Assembly: GCF_012273895.1 (NCBI RefSeq)
Contig: NC_052106.1
Location: 2,542,001 to 2,606,000, forward strand
DNA length: 64,000 nucleotides
Reading direction: 5' to 3'
From: Zerene cesonia
Taxonomy: Eukaryota; Arthropoda; Insecta; Lepidoptera; Pieridae
Shown: in pieces, positions 12,642 through 23,425 of the stretch
Layout: each line of letters starts with the position of its first letter
Numbering within the stretch: position 1 is the stretch's first letter
Made by a program: the position numbers and the translations under genes
Notes under the pieces: model-generated
Seen by the model: the letters and a program-made list of their open reading frames with translations, nothing else
What the model was told of the DNA's origin: nothing
Databases searched by the model: none

Positions 12642-13820
12642 CTATATTTTCAATGCAAAAGAAGCGATATTTAAAGGTTACAAAAAGAGACTGACTAATT
12701 TAAGCGTAAACTAATTTATTACCTATCCGAAACTCGCCTGCATAAAAATAGACATTATATTTAAATTGCAAAACAGTTGACAATCGTCGTTGGAAGATTC
12801 GCCTCGAAGTTTCTTGCACAGCACTGTATGTGGTGATAATTTTATATAGATAAATGGCTCAGTATTGGTTGTATATATTTTATTTATCTCATTGTAAATT
12901 GTACACCAGAGCCGATAACCCCAAATAGCCAAGAACTCGGAGCTGTAGCTTTCTATCCATCATTGCTTTTTGTTCTGACCTCGTATTGAAAACCGGTTGT
13001 AAGTGGATAAACAATATTATTACAGGATATTTAAATGTATTATTTCGTAACTTTGATGCCGTTGAATTAGTGTTATTGGCGCTCGGCTTGGGGTAAAATT
13101 AGATAAGGCGACTCCAATGGAAATGTCAGATATACCTGTATACTGTATAATGATTATATATACAAAGCAGCAGGTGCTCTACTGTTATTTTCCAGTGGAC
13201 ATTTTATGTTGAGCTTATTATTTGTTACTTTTCCGACCCCTTCTAAAATGATGTTGTAATTTATTGTTTATGTTGAACTATTAGCCATTATTTATGCAGT
13301 AATTAGTTGACATAATTTGAAAATTATGAGTTGGTATCTTAATTGCGAGTGGTTACGACGCGGTGGTATCATAGAATGTTAATGGGGACAGTAATTATAA
13401 TTATTCGCATGTTTGTAATTTTTTATCTTAAATTATTTAAGAATAGATATCGTAAATCAAATTATAAATGATTACTTACTAGTGGCAGCAACTAAAGGGC
13501 TCCTTCGCAGTAATGGTCAGAAGATGTGTGCCGTATAAAATGAACCAAATCGTGGCGCATAGCAGTGCGCCCGTGTATAGCTATGAACGTTTCAATACAC
13601 ATTCGCAATAAGTCCAAACAGACGTAAAAATCCAACTTGTTAACTAATATTCGCCCCCAACATCTCACTGGGAATATAACACAGTAGTTATACAGTTTTG
13701 TGCCGTCCTCAATACCGCTCCAAAGAAACGACGATATTGAATTGCCACACGCCGTTATTTCACTCCAGACCGTATTTTGCTCATTTTAAAGAATAATAAC
13801 GGATATTTCAATAATAATGC
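12642..13820. other. Spacer, nothing recognised
   Basis: AT-rich sequence with no recognised gene. Open frames here are short and lack family motifs. Confidence 0.45.
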
Positions 13821-13826
13821 ACTCAC

Positions 13827-14080
13827 TGCCAGCTAAGTCAAAGCAGAATAGTTCTGATTGTAGGGTAATAACAACAAATCAACGCGCTTGAAGCTTGCTT
13901 AGTGCTTGTACTTGCAACTTGGCGAAGCAAAATATTGAAGTGAGCGGGCGAGCGAACGTACCGAATAAACGCACTAACTGGCGTCGACCGAAGTCGATGG
14001 GTGGTCGGACAACTTCGGGTCGCGCCAACAGCATTGAGAATAGAACACCGCACACTATATTCATCCCTGTCACACTCGAG
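13827..14080 (-). promoter_or_regulatory. Candidate upstream promoter / noncoding first exon (minus strand)
   Basis: A GC-richer block of about 250 bp stands out from AT-rich surroundings. On the minus strand it ends in CTGGCA followed by GTGAGT, a good splice donor at 13826-13821. It could be a noncoding first exon of Pfrx spliced to the exon at 9941. Overlapping open frames on both strands (13838-14158) are probably a by-product of base composition. This is an inference without transcript support. Confidence 0.25.
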
Positions 14081-14172
14081 GAGCTTACAAAACAAACAAA
14101 TAAATCGACGACGTAAACAAACATGTGGGATCCTTTCACTAAAGCCGATGCCCGTCATAACAATGATACTAT

Positions 14173-14192
14173 ACCTACCTACCTACCTACCT
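14173..14192. repeat. ACCT microsatellite, five units
   Basis: Five perfect tandem ACCT units followed by AGGT. Confidence 0.95.
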
Positions 14193-14877
14193 AGGTATAC
14201 AAATGCAGATTGTGCTTTGTGCATAAGATCTAGTAATAATGTCCCATCAAAGTCTCGGTGCCTGTACAAAAAAAGCTTTTAGATATTTCTATTAGATTTG
14301 CCAAGTCGTTCCGACCAAGAAATGAAACACATTTTAGTGAAGAAACAAGTCTAAGTATCGTAAATAGGTGTGAACAACATTTAATGTACCCTATGGCTGG
14401 GCTGTAGAATTTTTTCTACATGAAATTAATAATATTCACATTTACAGTACCCGTTGTACCAGTAATATTCTTGTTTTGTATCCTTAACACAAGGTCGTCG
14501 TTATCATATTAAAGTTCTATTGCCTACCTAATAAAACCCATGTGTTTTAATATGTTGGCAAAAATCCTTTCAGTCACAATAAATGAACATTTATTATGAC
14601 TTTAAAGGAGTTTTGAGGAGGATAAATTAAAAACAACTTAAACGTCCAGCGGGATTGCTTTTATGAACTTCACCTGTATGTTTATATTTTTGTATAATGT
14701 ATCTAAACGATAATTTTAGACTCGATTTCAAATTTACACTTGAAAGAACTGATTTAATCCAAACTTTGTGAACTTATGAAGGCTCAATGACATTAAAATA
14801 ATTTCGTGGGTATATCTTATTATTCTGATTAGGTTCGCCAGGATTTAATAATTTCCCTGCACAGAAATTATACTCTA

Positions 14878-15040
14878 CTAGTTCCCCGCGGTTTCACCCG
14901 CGTAAGTCTGTATCCCGTAGGAATATCGGTTGCCTATGTGTTATCCCAGTTGTCTACGTACCAAATTTCATTGCAATCGGTTCAATAGCTTTGCGTGAAA
15001 GAATAACAAACATACATACACATACATCCATCCTCATTTC
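14878..15040 (-). mobile_element. Helitron-like element, copy 2, degraded
   Basis: It starts on the plus strand with CTAG, then the CCGCGGTTTCACCCGCG hairpin, and continues with the same internal text as copy 1 (TACGTACCAAATTTCATTGC, GCGTGAAAGAATAACAAAC). The distal end has diverged, so the right boundary is approximate. Confidence 0.65.
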
Positions 15041-17058
15041 TTTCATTCTTCTTTACTTCATTTGTGAAAACATGAAATATTCGCTGTATAAGCCGTATTT
15101 TATAAACCAGCAGCTAACTAGTGACCTGACCTCGTTGCATGTATGTTTCACGGAATTGATCGATAAACGTAATCTTTCCGTTATATGACAGAAATTATGT
15201 AAGAGATACATGCATGTTTCATTTAAAAAATTTATCGGAAACATCACTATGAATATGAGTATGAAAAGAATCCCAAAGCATAAATATTTGTAGAGAACTT
15301 GCCTGTTCACGAAATGTGTTGAATTGTTACAATCAGGTTGAACTGTTGCTAATTTTGTTGAATGTAAGTAATACATTTAACATAAATATGTGAGGCATTC
15401 AAGGGGGTCCAGTTGATTTTTGAGATTGTGAGTGAAAAGTGTTAAATAAAATATGATTCCTTTTTGAAATATGGTAAAACCGTACGCAAATCTTTAACTC
15501 AATATCGCAAATCATTAACTAGTAAATCTTAAACGACGTAGCTCGTCCATAAATAACCTAACTTAGTCGCACATAAAAGTAATAAACCATTTTATTCTTT
15601 TATAAAACAATACAATGCTCTAAACAGTAGCAACTCACATAAAAAAGCGAGATTTAAAGGACTGAATCAAATTTCACGGAAACTCACGAACAAAAGTGTT
15701 GGAGGTCAAAATTTTTCAAAAAATACCAAATGTCAACGGACGCCCCAGATAAGTTTTCTCACAATTTTTATTAAGTTGGAGATACCTAATCAAACTGCAT
15801 TACCAGAGTCACATAATATTATATGAAGAAATTATCTTCATAAACAAGTAGGGAATGATCAATGAAGTCACGGCAAACAGCTGTTATAAAAATACAGATG
15901 GTATAAATTCGCATTGTAGATAATACGCCTAATGACGACATACAATTGTGATTTTCCTTGAGGCTATGATATGAATCATAAATAATACCTACATCCATAT
16001 GTATAACTTATAATTACGCTTATTCCACCCTTAACTTCTTATGACCAGAAGACATTTGCAATGATTTCTTGTGGTTGCGATGTTTTTATAATACTTGAAA
16101 TACTTCTATAAATGTGTGTGATAAGTGATAAGTTAAACCTGGTAATACTGTTATTCTACTTATTTGTTGTGTGTTGAAATACATAGTTTTTCGTATATTA
16201 ATTAAATTTATATTATAAGTAAAATCCTCATTGACAACATAAAAAATACAGGTGGGTGTATAGACCTCATATATAATTTATTATTCCTACATAAATGAAT
16301 TTCAATAAATAATATAAATAAATATATGAAACAATATAAAATGGTAAGATTATGCTCTAGCATAATCTTACCATTCTCAAATTAATTATTTGAATACAAA
16401 CATTCTGACTGTCTGCGATTTTAGGTCGAAAACAAAAAGAAGGAGGTTCTATGTTTACCTTTATGTTATTTTCTGTGCATGTTAGAAGGTTTTAGGAATT
16501 ATTTATTTTTCTATACTTTACTTGTTTATGATGGCTCAACAGTTGATCTAAAAATAAATATTTTATTTTTGATACCCTCTCATCCATGACTATGTGAGCT
16601 GAAGAATTTTGGGTAATTTTGAAAGCAGCTCGGTAAGCATTATCACAAAGATTATATGAGGTCAGTAAATAAACGCGCCACAAAACGAAACGATAAATAT
16701 TAATTAATAGAAAACTCAAATCTTAACAATATTAATTATAATTCGTTCAAATATATAATTTTATTAATTTTTGTTACACGTTTACTGTGTCAAATTTTGG
16801 GCATTTAGCTTGAGAGGCAATTTAGTTGATTCCATATTTTTTTTTGTTTCTATAACTATATTATACTTATTATTTTTTCCGTTTTACCCCGATTAAACAG
16901 CACTAGGCCGATAGCAACATCTCCATACTAAAAGAATTTTACAAATAGGAATCAGTTTAATGCAAATAGGTCTTTATATTTTTGGATATGATGCAATACA
17001 GGTATCAAATGTTAAAAGAAGCAAGATTGCTATTTACTGTAACTATGTATAATAATTA
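15041..17058. other. AT-rich spacer
   Basis: No gene recognised. It holds one perfect inverted repeat (16340-16375). Confidence 0.45.
16340..16375. repeat. Perfect inverted repeat, 16-bp arms, 4-nt loop
   Basis: The arms AATGGTAAGATTATGC (16340-16355) and its exact complement (16360-16375) surround TCTA. Confidence 0.9.
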
Positions 17059-17205
17059 TCACTACATAGTAAAAAACAAAGTAGCTTTATCTGTCCCTGT
17101 GTCCCTAAAACTACGCAACGGATTTTGATATGGTTTTTTTTTTTTTCAATAGGTAGAGTGATTCAAACTACTCCGAATTAATGCGTGCGAAACCGAGGGC
17201 AATAG
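17059..17205 (+). mobile_element. Helitron-like element fragment, second family
   Basis: It begins TCACTACATAGTAAAAAACA and runs through TCTGTCCCTGTGTCCCTAAA to GCGTGCGAAACCGAGGGCAA. It matches the reverse complement of the copy at 53718-53909. The CTAG end is missing, and the copy stops at a GAAA microsatellite. Confidence 0.55.
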
Positions 17206-17227
17206 AAAGAAAGAAAGAAAGAAAGAA
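17205..17227. repeat. GAAA microsatellite
   Basis: More than five tandem GAAA units directly abut the end of a Helitron-like fragment. Confidence 0.9.
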
Positions 17228-19616
17228 CAATTTATTTTAACACACACAAATAGTAACAATACATAAAAATAAAATAAAAAATAGCTAGTTCTGTTATAAA
17301 CTGAGAATTGCAGCATTGTTCGATTAAGGCATAAGTACAATTAAATAATGGTGAAGGTCAAATGAGGAACCAGCGTAGTAAAAAGTCACCAAAATAATAT
17401 ACCTTTCACCTAATCACCTAAATCTAAATCCATCACGTACTCGTTTAAACGCCAGTTCGTTCTGCTAAAATACGAAACAAAGCAATCAACATTTTTTGCA
17501 TTTATTATTCACGAGATTATTTGCAAGTAATCGCATGTTAACTTCATTCTCTTAAACATCTCGGGTATATTTATACTAGCTTAGGTGTGTGTATAACATA
17601 AATGGTTATTATATTACTACCGATTGCATAAATAACCGTTATTTTATCATTGGTGACACACGCATGTGGGTATATTCATTATTTATAAAGTGATATCTAT
17701 CGTACCGACATGGATATGAGATTAATCTTCATAATCCGTAAGTACATACCTGAATTTTTTATGTTTTTGGTTTGTGTGATTGACTTAACAGAACGGTAAA
17801 CTTGGCCTAGAATTCAAAAGGACAGAAGCCGAGCTACCGGTTCGTATCTACTTATTTATAATATTTACATTAGAAGATACATTTTTTCTTGTTAGATTTT
17901 GTACAGTTTTACGATAGAAATATTGTTTTGTAATTCCTTATTATTTATAATTTTAATGAAATAGCTAATAACTGTAAATTTATTTAATTATATCTGTTAA
18001 ACACATACAACCAATAAATGCATATTAAAAACAACCCATGGTGCGTATCACAAACTATTCAATTTATATTATAGTGTAATAATACGAGATGAACTATGCT
18101 TAGTAAATAGCAGATTGTGATCTTCAGAGAGGTTAAACACGGAAGGTCCGTTATTATATGACATCTAATAAATTGCACAACACAATATTATGTTTGATTC
18201 TACGCGAGTATTAAATATTCATCTGAAAGGTATAATTTTTATGGTGCATTTACACATTCGTGTTCTCCATTCGCCAGTAACCTCAGCGAAATATTTGAAT
18301 CGTCATAGTACGATAAGATCGTTATTTGAAATTACTATTTGTAAGAGTCATGAAGAAATATTAAAAGAAGTTATGTTTTAAGGAACTAAATATGATTACA
18401 CCTTCCTAAATGCGTCTCTAATTAGGCTACCAGGGAGCGTAAGTAGATGTGATGGATTTAGTCAATCAGAAACTAAGGATAGGTTTTTTTTTTTTTAGCA
18501 AATTAAGAAATTTCTGAAATTAGCATGGTAGCTCGCTGAATCGTAGAGCTCGATTACACTTGACTAAATTAGGAAAAGACTAAATTTAGACGACTAAAAG
18601 CTTTAATGTGAATACGCGAATTTCTAGGCGAATGCGTGTTCGTTACTCGCCTTACTATTCGCACGCATGTGTAAATGCACCGTTGTAATTTAGATCAATT
18701 TTTTTTCCTGTTGTTTTGTTTTCTTTATGTTCTGTTATTATTTCTTTATTATAATAGTTCAATTGTAAAATTAATCAATGTGTGCCTATTAAGTATTACC
18801 TTGTATATTCTCGCGTCTAAGTAGGCCGTGCAATCTGAAATCTGTTTATGCAATTCCTATAGTAATTTGTTCAAAACAGAGCACATCGACATTAGATAAA
18901 TGTCATTACAAAATATTTCATTAAATATCTAATTCTAAATTAAGAATTAAGGCTTCATAATACGAATTCGCACTTCGTTGACTTCTCGTGTACATCAAAT
19001 AGTGTTGGTGTCAGCGGTCTAGAAGTAAAAATAAATGCTAGTGGTGAATTTATTATGACTCTTGAATTTTGTACATATTTACATACTCCTTTTGATTTCT
19101 AAACGACCATAACAGACATAGTCAGAAGATAGGCTTGCATTTGAAATGACAAATAAAAATTCCTTCTTACCCATTTCTTACAAAGTAAAAAAAAAGTGAC
19201 AGCATTGACATATTGTGTTGTGTCACAATGTGACAACGACAGTTGTCTACTGTGGCTGAAATGGCCATCGTTTTATTTATTTATTTCTTTGAACTTTATA
19301 AATATGTAGTCTTAAAGAATGATTTGAATAACGAATTCTGATTACTAAGTTCGAAAAATGTAAAAGCACTTTATACTATCTGTGTACTTTATATTTACGT
19401 TTATAAATAAATACCATTTCTCTTAAGTAATTCAAACTAGGTCAAATTCAATGATATATTCTTGATGTAGTACAAACTTGATTGCTTAATGCGTTAATGA
19501 CACCAAACCCGCAACGTTTAAATCGATTGAGGTAAACAAAGACGTCTTTGTGTTTGAAGACGTGGTAGTAAAGGGTTGTTTAACACTTTTCGTTATGTTT
19601 CTTTGCAGTGGTGATA
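17228..19616. other. Spacer upstream of the PLCXD gene
   Basis: AT-rich, no gene recognised. A splice acceptor (TTTCTTTGCAG, ending at 19609) sits 7 bases before the PLCXD start codon, so at least one noncoding 5' exon probably lies in this stretch. Its position could not be fixed. Confidence 0.5.
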
Positions 19617-22600
19617 ATGAGTGAAGGAAATTTATCGCAAACTATCAACCTTGAGAATTGGATGGGGGAACTTCCCGAACAAATCAAAAATGTCCCATTT
19701 ATCTATCTTGCTATACCAGGTGCTGTGTTAATAGAAATCATTGTTTATGATGATTAATTCATACTCCATATTCTATAAATTAATTTATGTTCAATTTAAT
19801 TATTTTTACAGGAAGCCATGATTCTATGACCTATGGAATAACTAGATCAAGTGGGTTGGCACCTGATGCTGAACCAGTTCTCAAAAGACTATATCCATTG
19901 TTTAAAGGTACGATATTACGATGGACAATAACCCAGAGTATAGATGCGTACCAACAACTTCTCATAGGCATTAGGTATATCATCTTATATTTTATATCTT
20001 GAAACTTGTGACTAGATTTTTTTTAAAAGCTATTTCAGGTATTATAAATATCTACTTAAGTTATTTTTGCCTATGAATGACACTTTATTTTTATTTGCTT
20101 ATGTTACAAATGTAAATTTTTTTCTGTATGTCCTCATAAAATTGTAAAAACGGTTAGATTGTTATTTCATCATCATCATCATCATCAGCCCATACACGTT
20201 CCCACTGCTGGGACACAGGCCTCCTATGAGGGTTCAGGCCATAATCCACCACGCTGGCCAAGTGCGGGTTGGCAGATGTCACATATTGTCGAACTTTTGA
20301 TTCTCGGACATGCCGGTTTCCTCACGATGTTTTCCTTCACCCTTTTAAGCAGTGGTGATGTTATCCACATGTGCAGATAAATTGAAAAATCAATTTATTT
20401 CCTGCACGCTCACCCGGTCTCGAACCCCGACTTATCGATTTTGAAGTCCGAGGTTCTCACCACTGAGCCACCACTGCTTGTTATTTGCACACTGATTGTT
20501 ATTTGCATGCTTGTAATCTATTGAAGAATTTAGTTCTGTAACATACTTAAGCTTACATTTTATAGACAGCATTTTTTTTCGATGTTTAAAATCAATTGTT
20601 GCAACTCTGGTTCATTGTAAACACCATATTATTTACTGAAACTCCAAATCCAATTATGCTATGTATATGTAGTATGTACTCACAATATTAAGAATGATTT
20701 TGAGGTCACTAACATCTCATGTCCCTTTTAGTTTATTACAATTATAATTTTATATATTTCAGGTATTTTGACTTAAGACTCGCTACAAAAACTGGAGAAG
20801 AAAGATTCTACTTCACACATGGAGTGTATGCGGGAGAAATTACAGAACCCCTTCATCAAATTAAACAGTTTGCCACCTCACATCCAGGAGAGGTAAGATT
20901 TAAATTAATATAGATTTCTTATTATAAATTTAAAATTAAATTGGTAAATGCTGAAGCAAGATTTTTAATAATGATTTAAAATAATAGTTTGACAAATCTT
21001 TATTTATATAGTCATAACTTATTAATGTTAAATTTAGAAATTATTTGTAACCTTCTGATATCTGATTGAATTGTGGTATGGTTTCATTTTATGAAATTAA
21101 CATATACCTGTATAGACATACTCAATTACTGCCAAACCGTATCAAATAGACCCAGGTTCAAATTTCGCCTTATAATTAATAATTATTATAAAAAAAAATT
21201 AAATAATTTTTTTCTATTAAAAAAAATTCTCATTTATATGTCATGAAGCATTGAATGCTTTAAAACTAAAAAAAATATATAAACTGTCGTTATAAAAGTG
21301 AGAAAGTGATGATTTCATAAGACAGGTGAGTGCTTATTTATAATTAAAAATATCTAATTGCAGGTCATCATTTTAGATTTACAACACTTTTATGGATTTA
21401 CTGCTGATGATCACCAAAAGTTAATGAGATATTTGCTCAATCTATTTGGACATAAACTTGTTCCAAGGGAACCAGATTTGCAGAGTATTACATTAAATTC
21501 ACTACAGAGATTAGGCCAACAGGTATACAATTTGAATTTTATATACTTTGTTTAATTAGCTAAAGTTGTTTTTCTATTAAAATATAGTTTCACAACCCCT
21601 CAAACATATTCTGTTTAGATTATTTGTTGGCTTAAATAGTTAATAATGTATGAAATTTGAGTCAAAAAATTTGAAACAGGTGATCAGTAATTTTTATTTA
21701 TTTATTTATTTAATTCTGAACTTGCTCTATATATAGTACTAGCGTTCCGCCCATGACTTTGTCCGCGTAGTAACGCCAATGAATGATGTTTCGGTGAGAT
21801 AAAAAATACTCAATGTCACTCTTCAGCCTCCTTACTAAAATAAATTGTCTTCCTTACCAAATTATTCGTGTGTGTTTGTCCTTTGCGTGTGGGTTGTTTG
21901 ACAAAGATGGATTTGAGCAATTAGGCCGCCATTTGCACCAGTCTTCTTTTTTCTTTTATGTGAACAAAGACTTAATTTTATTTTAATACAATTTCATTAT
22001 GATGGCTTTCATTTTTAGATAGTCGTCGTATACCGCCACCAATCCGTATATGCCAGTTCCGAATTCTGGCAGCCTCAGATGCTACCATCGCCATGGCCGC
22101 AACAGGACAGTGTGAATGGATTACTGGAATTCTTGTACAATGTGAAGCGTCACCCTGGAATGGGATTTGTGCATCAAGCGGTTTTGACGCCTACGCCTGC
22201 TTTTATTTTATTTAGGTAATATTTGTTAATTTTTATATGGTAATTTGAATGTTAAGCAGTCTTTCAAATCTTGACAAAGAGTTAGTTACTACTCTCTGTA
22301 GAAACTGCTTTCCAAAACAGTGGTAAATGGTAAAACTATGTTATGACGAATTCAAAGAATAAATAATTCATAATTGGATAAATAAATGTCTGATTTTAAT
22401 GCTATCTCTTTGTTTATGTACGTAAAATACATTAAATATATCTATTAAGAACACCTGATGTTTCAGTACTGTAAGCAGGGTGGAAATTTTTTATGTCCCT
22501 CTGTGAAAAGTACTTTTATTAATGGAGATAGCAAATGTTGTTATTAAGAATCATTCCATTACTTTTTTAAATAATCAAAACTGCATTTAATGATTGTTGA

Positions 22601-23100
22601 AAATTAACTGGCCATGCTAATTTCCAACTTGAAACAACTCATCAAACAAGTACAGAACACAATGTTTGTTGAATGAATCATTAACTGCCCTCAGTATTAA
22701 AAATCTTAATAAATAACATATATATTTACATATACATATAATAACAGCATAGTGTGTTCTATTTAAAACCAAAGTTTTACTATTGTTAATAAAAAAATAA
22801 TTAATTCTGCAATATAAAAAGTCATAACAATTTCAGCAAAGCATTTTCAAACTATAATTATATTTCAGATGGATTTCAACGCTACGCGAGAAATGTGCTA
22901 AGCCCGTTAAAAATGAAGTTCTACCCAAACTTGGCGAATTTTCACCGGGACCACCCACACATTCCCAGGGACCATCACCCGTCAATGTTGTTATTGCAGA
23001 CTTTGTAGATTTAGATAACGCTATTTTTTCTAAAACTATTATACAGCTCAATTTTAAGCTTCTGAAAAACACTGATTTCGTATTTCACAACAATGGCTAA
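19617..23100 (+). CDS. PI-PLC X domain-containing protein (PLCXD family)
   Basis: Member of the small single-domain PI-specific phospholipase C-like family (PLCXD1-3 in vertebrates). Exons are 19617-19719, 19812-19974, 20763-20892, 21364-21522, 22019-22215 and 22869-23100. All have GT/AG ends and matching phases, giving 327 aa, the usual family size. The sequence opens with NLENWMGELPEQI and the first catalytic motif IPGSHDSMTYG, with His37. The second, YFTHGVY, carries His108, so both catalytic histidines of the X domain are kept. GIRYFDLRL, EVIILDLQHFYG and the C-terminal VVIADFVD follow family order. There is no signal peptide, Y, C2 or EF-hand domain. The ATG at 19617 follows an acceptor by 7 bases, so the first exon is untranslated. 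The physiological substrate of insect PLCXD proteins is not established. Confidence 0.93.
20159..20486 (-). mobile_element. tRNA-derived SINE with 9-bp target-site duplication
   Basis: The element proper spans 20168-20477 on the minus strand, inside PLCXD intron 2. The 5' head holds an A box TGGCTCAGTGG (20470-20460) and a B box GGTTCGAGACC (20426-20416), the internal promoter of RNA polymerase III. The 3' tail is a CAT/ATG trinucleotide run at 20168-20187. The direct repeat TTGTTATTT flanks it at 20159-20167 and 20478-20486, so this is an intact insertion. A related copy is at 32973 and a fragment at 5753. Confidence 0.85.
21739..21790. mobile_element. Short fragment of CTAGCGTTCCGCCC repeat family
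   Basis: CTAGCGTTCCGCCCATGACT matches the end of the element at 12286-12641. It lies in PLCXD intron 4 and the rest is not recognisable. Confidence 0.5.
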
Positions 23101-23361
23101 GATATGGCTTAGTTATTGAGTGCTTATTATGAAAAATTTATTTTTATTTAGTTACATATAGATTATGCATATACCTAGATTTTATCAACAAAAACAAACC
23201 AAGTACCTGCTATTTGTAAGTTTTTTTTTACTTTTTGTTTTTTTTTTTTATTAGCAACCGAATATGTGATATTTTATGATATTATGAAGTCCTTTTTATT
23301 ACATAATCATCATCATTCTCAATAAGTATTAAGTATCTTATGCTTTACATGAAGTGCCTTG

Positions 23362-23367
23362 AATAAA
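23362..23367 (+). terminator. Poly(A) signal AATAAA of the PLCXD gene
   Basis: First AATAAA after the PLCXD stop, 262 bases downstream. The opposing gene's signal lies only 24 bases further right. Confidence 0.6.
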
Positions 23368-23390
23368 AAAATTTTTATAGAAATATATTT

Positions 23391-23396
23391 TTTATT
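23391..23396 (-). terminator. Poly(A) signal AATAAA of the GAPDH-like gene (minus strand)
   Basis: TTTATT on the plus strand reads AATAAA on the minus strand, 30 bases past the stop of the GAPDH-like gene. Cleavage 10-30 bases further would make the two convergent transcripts overlap. Confidence 0.55.
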
Positions 23397-23425
23397 TTAT
23401 TTCTGTAATGATTAATAATGATTAA

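Noticed and set aside
13838..14158. Overlapping open frames on both strands at about 14 kb
   Set aside because: Several frames are open at once, which points to base composition; no protein motif. Kept only as a possible noncoding exon or promoter.
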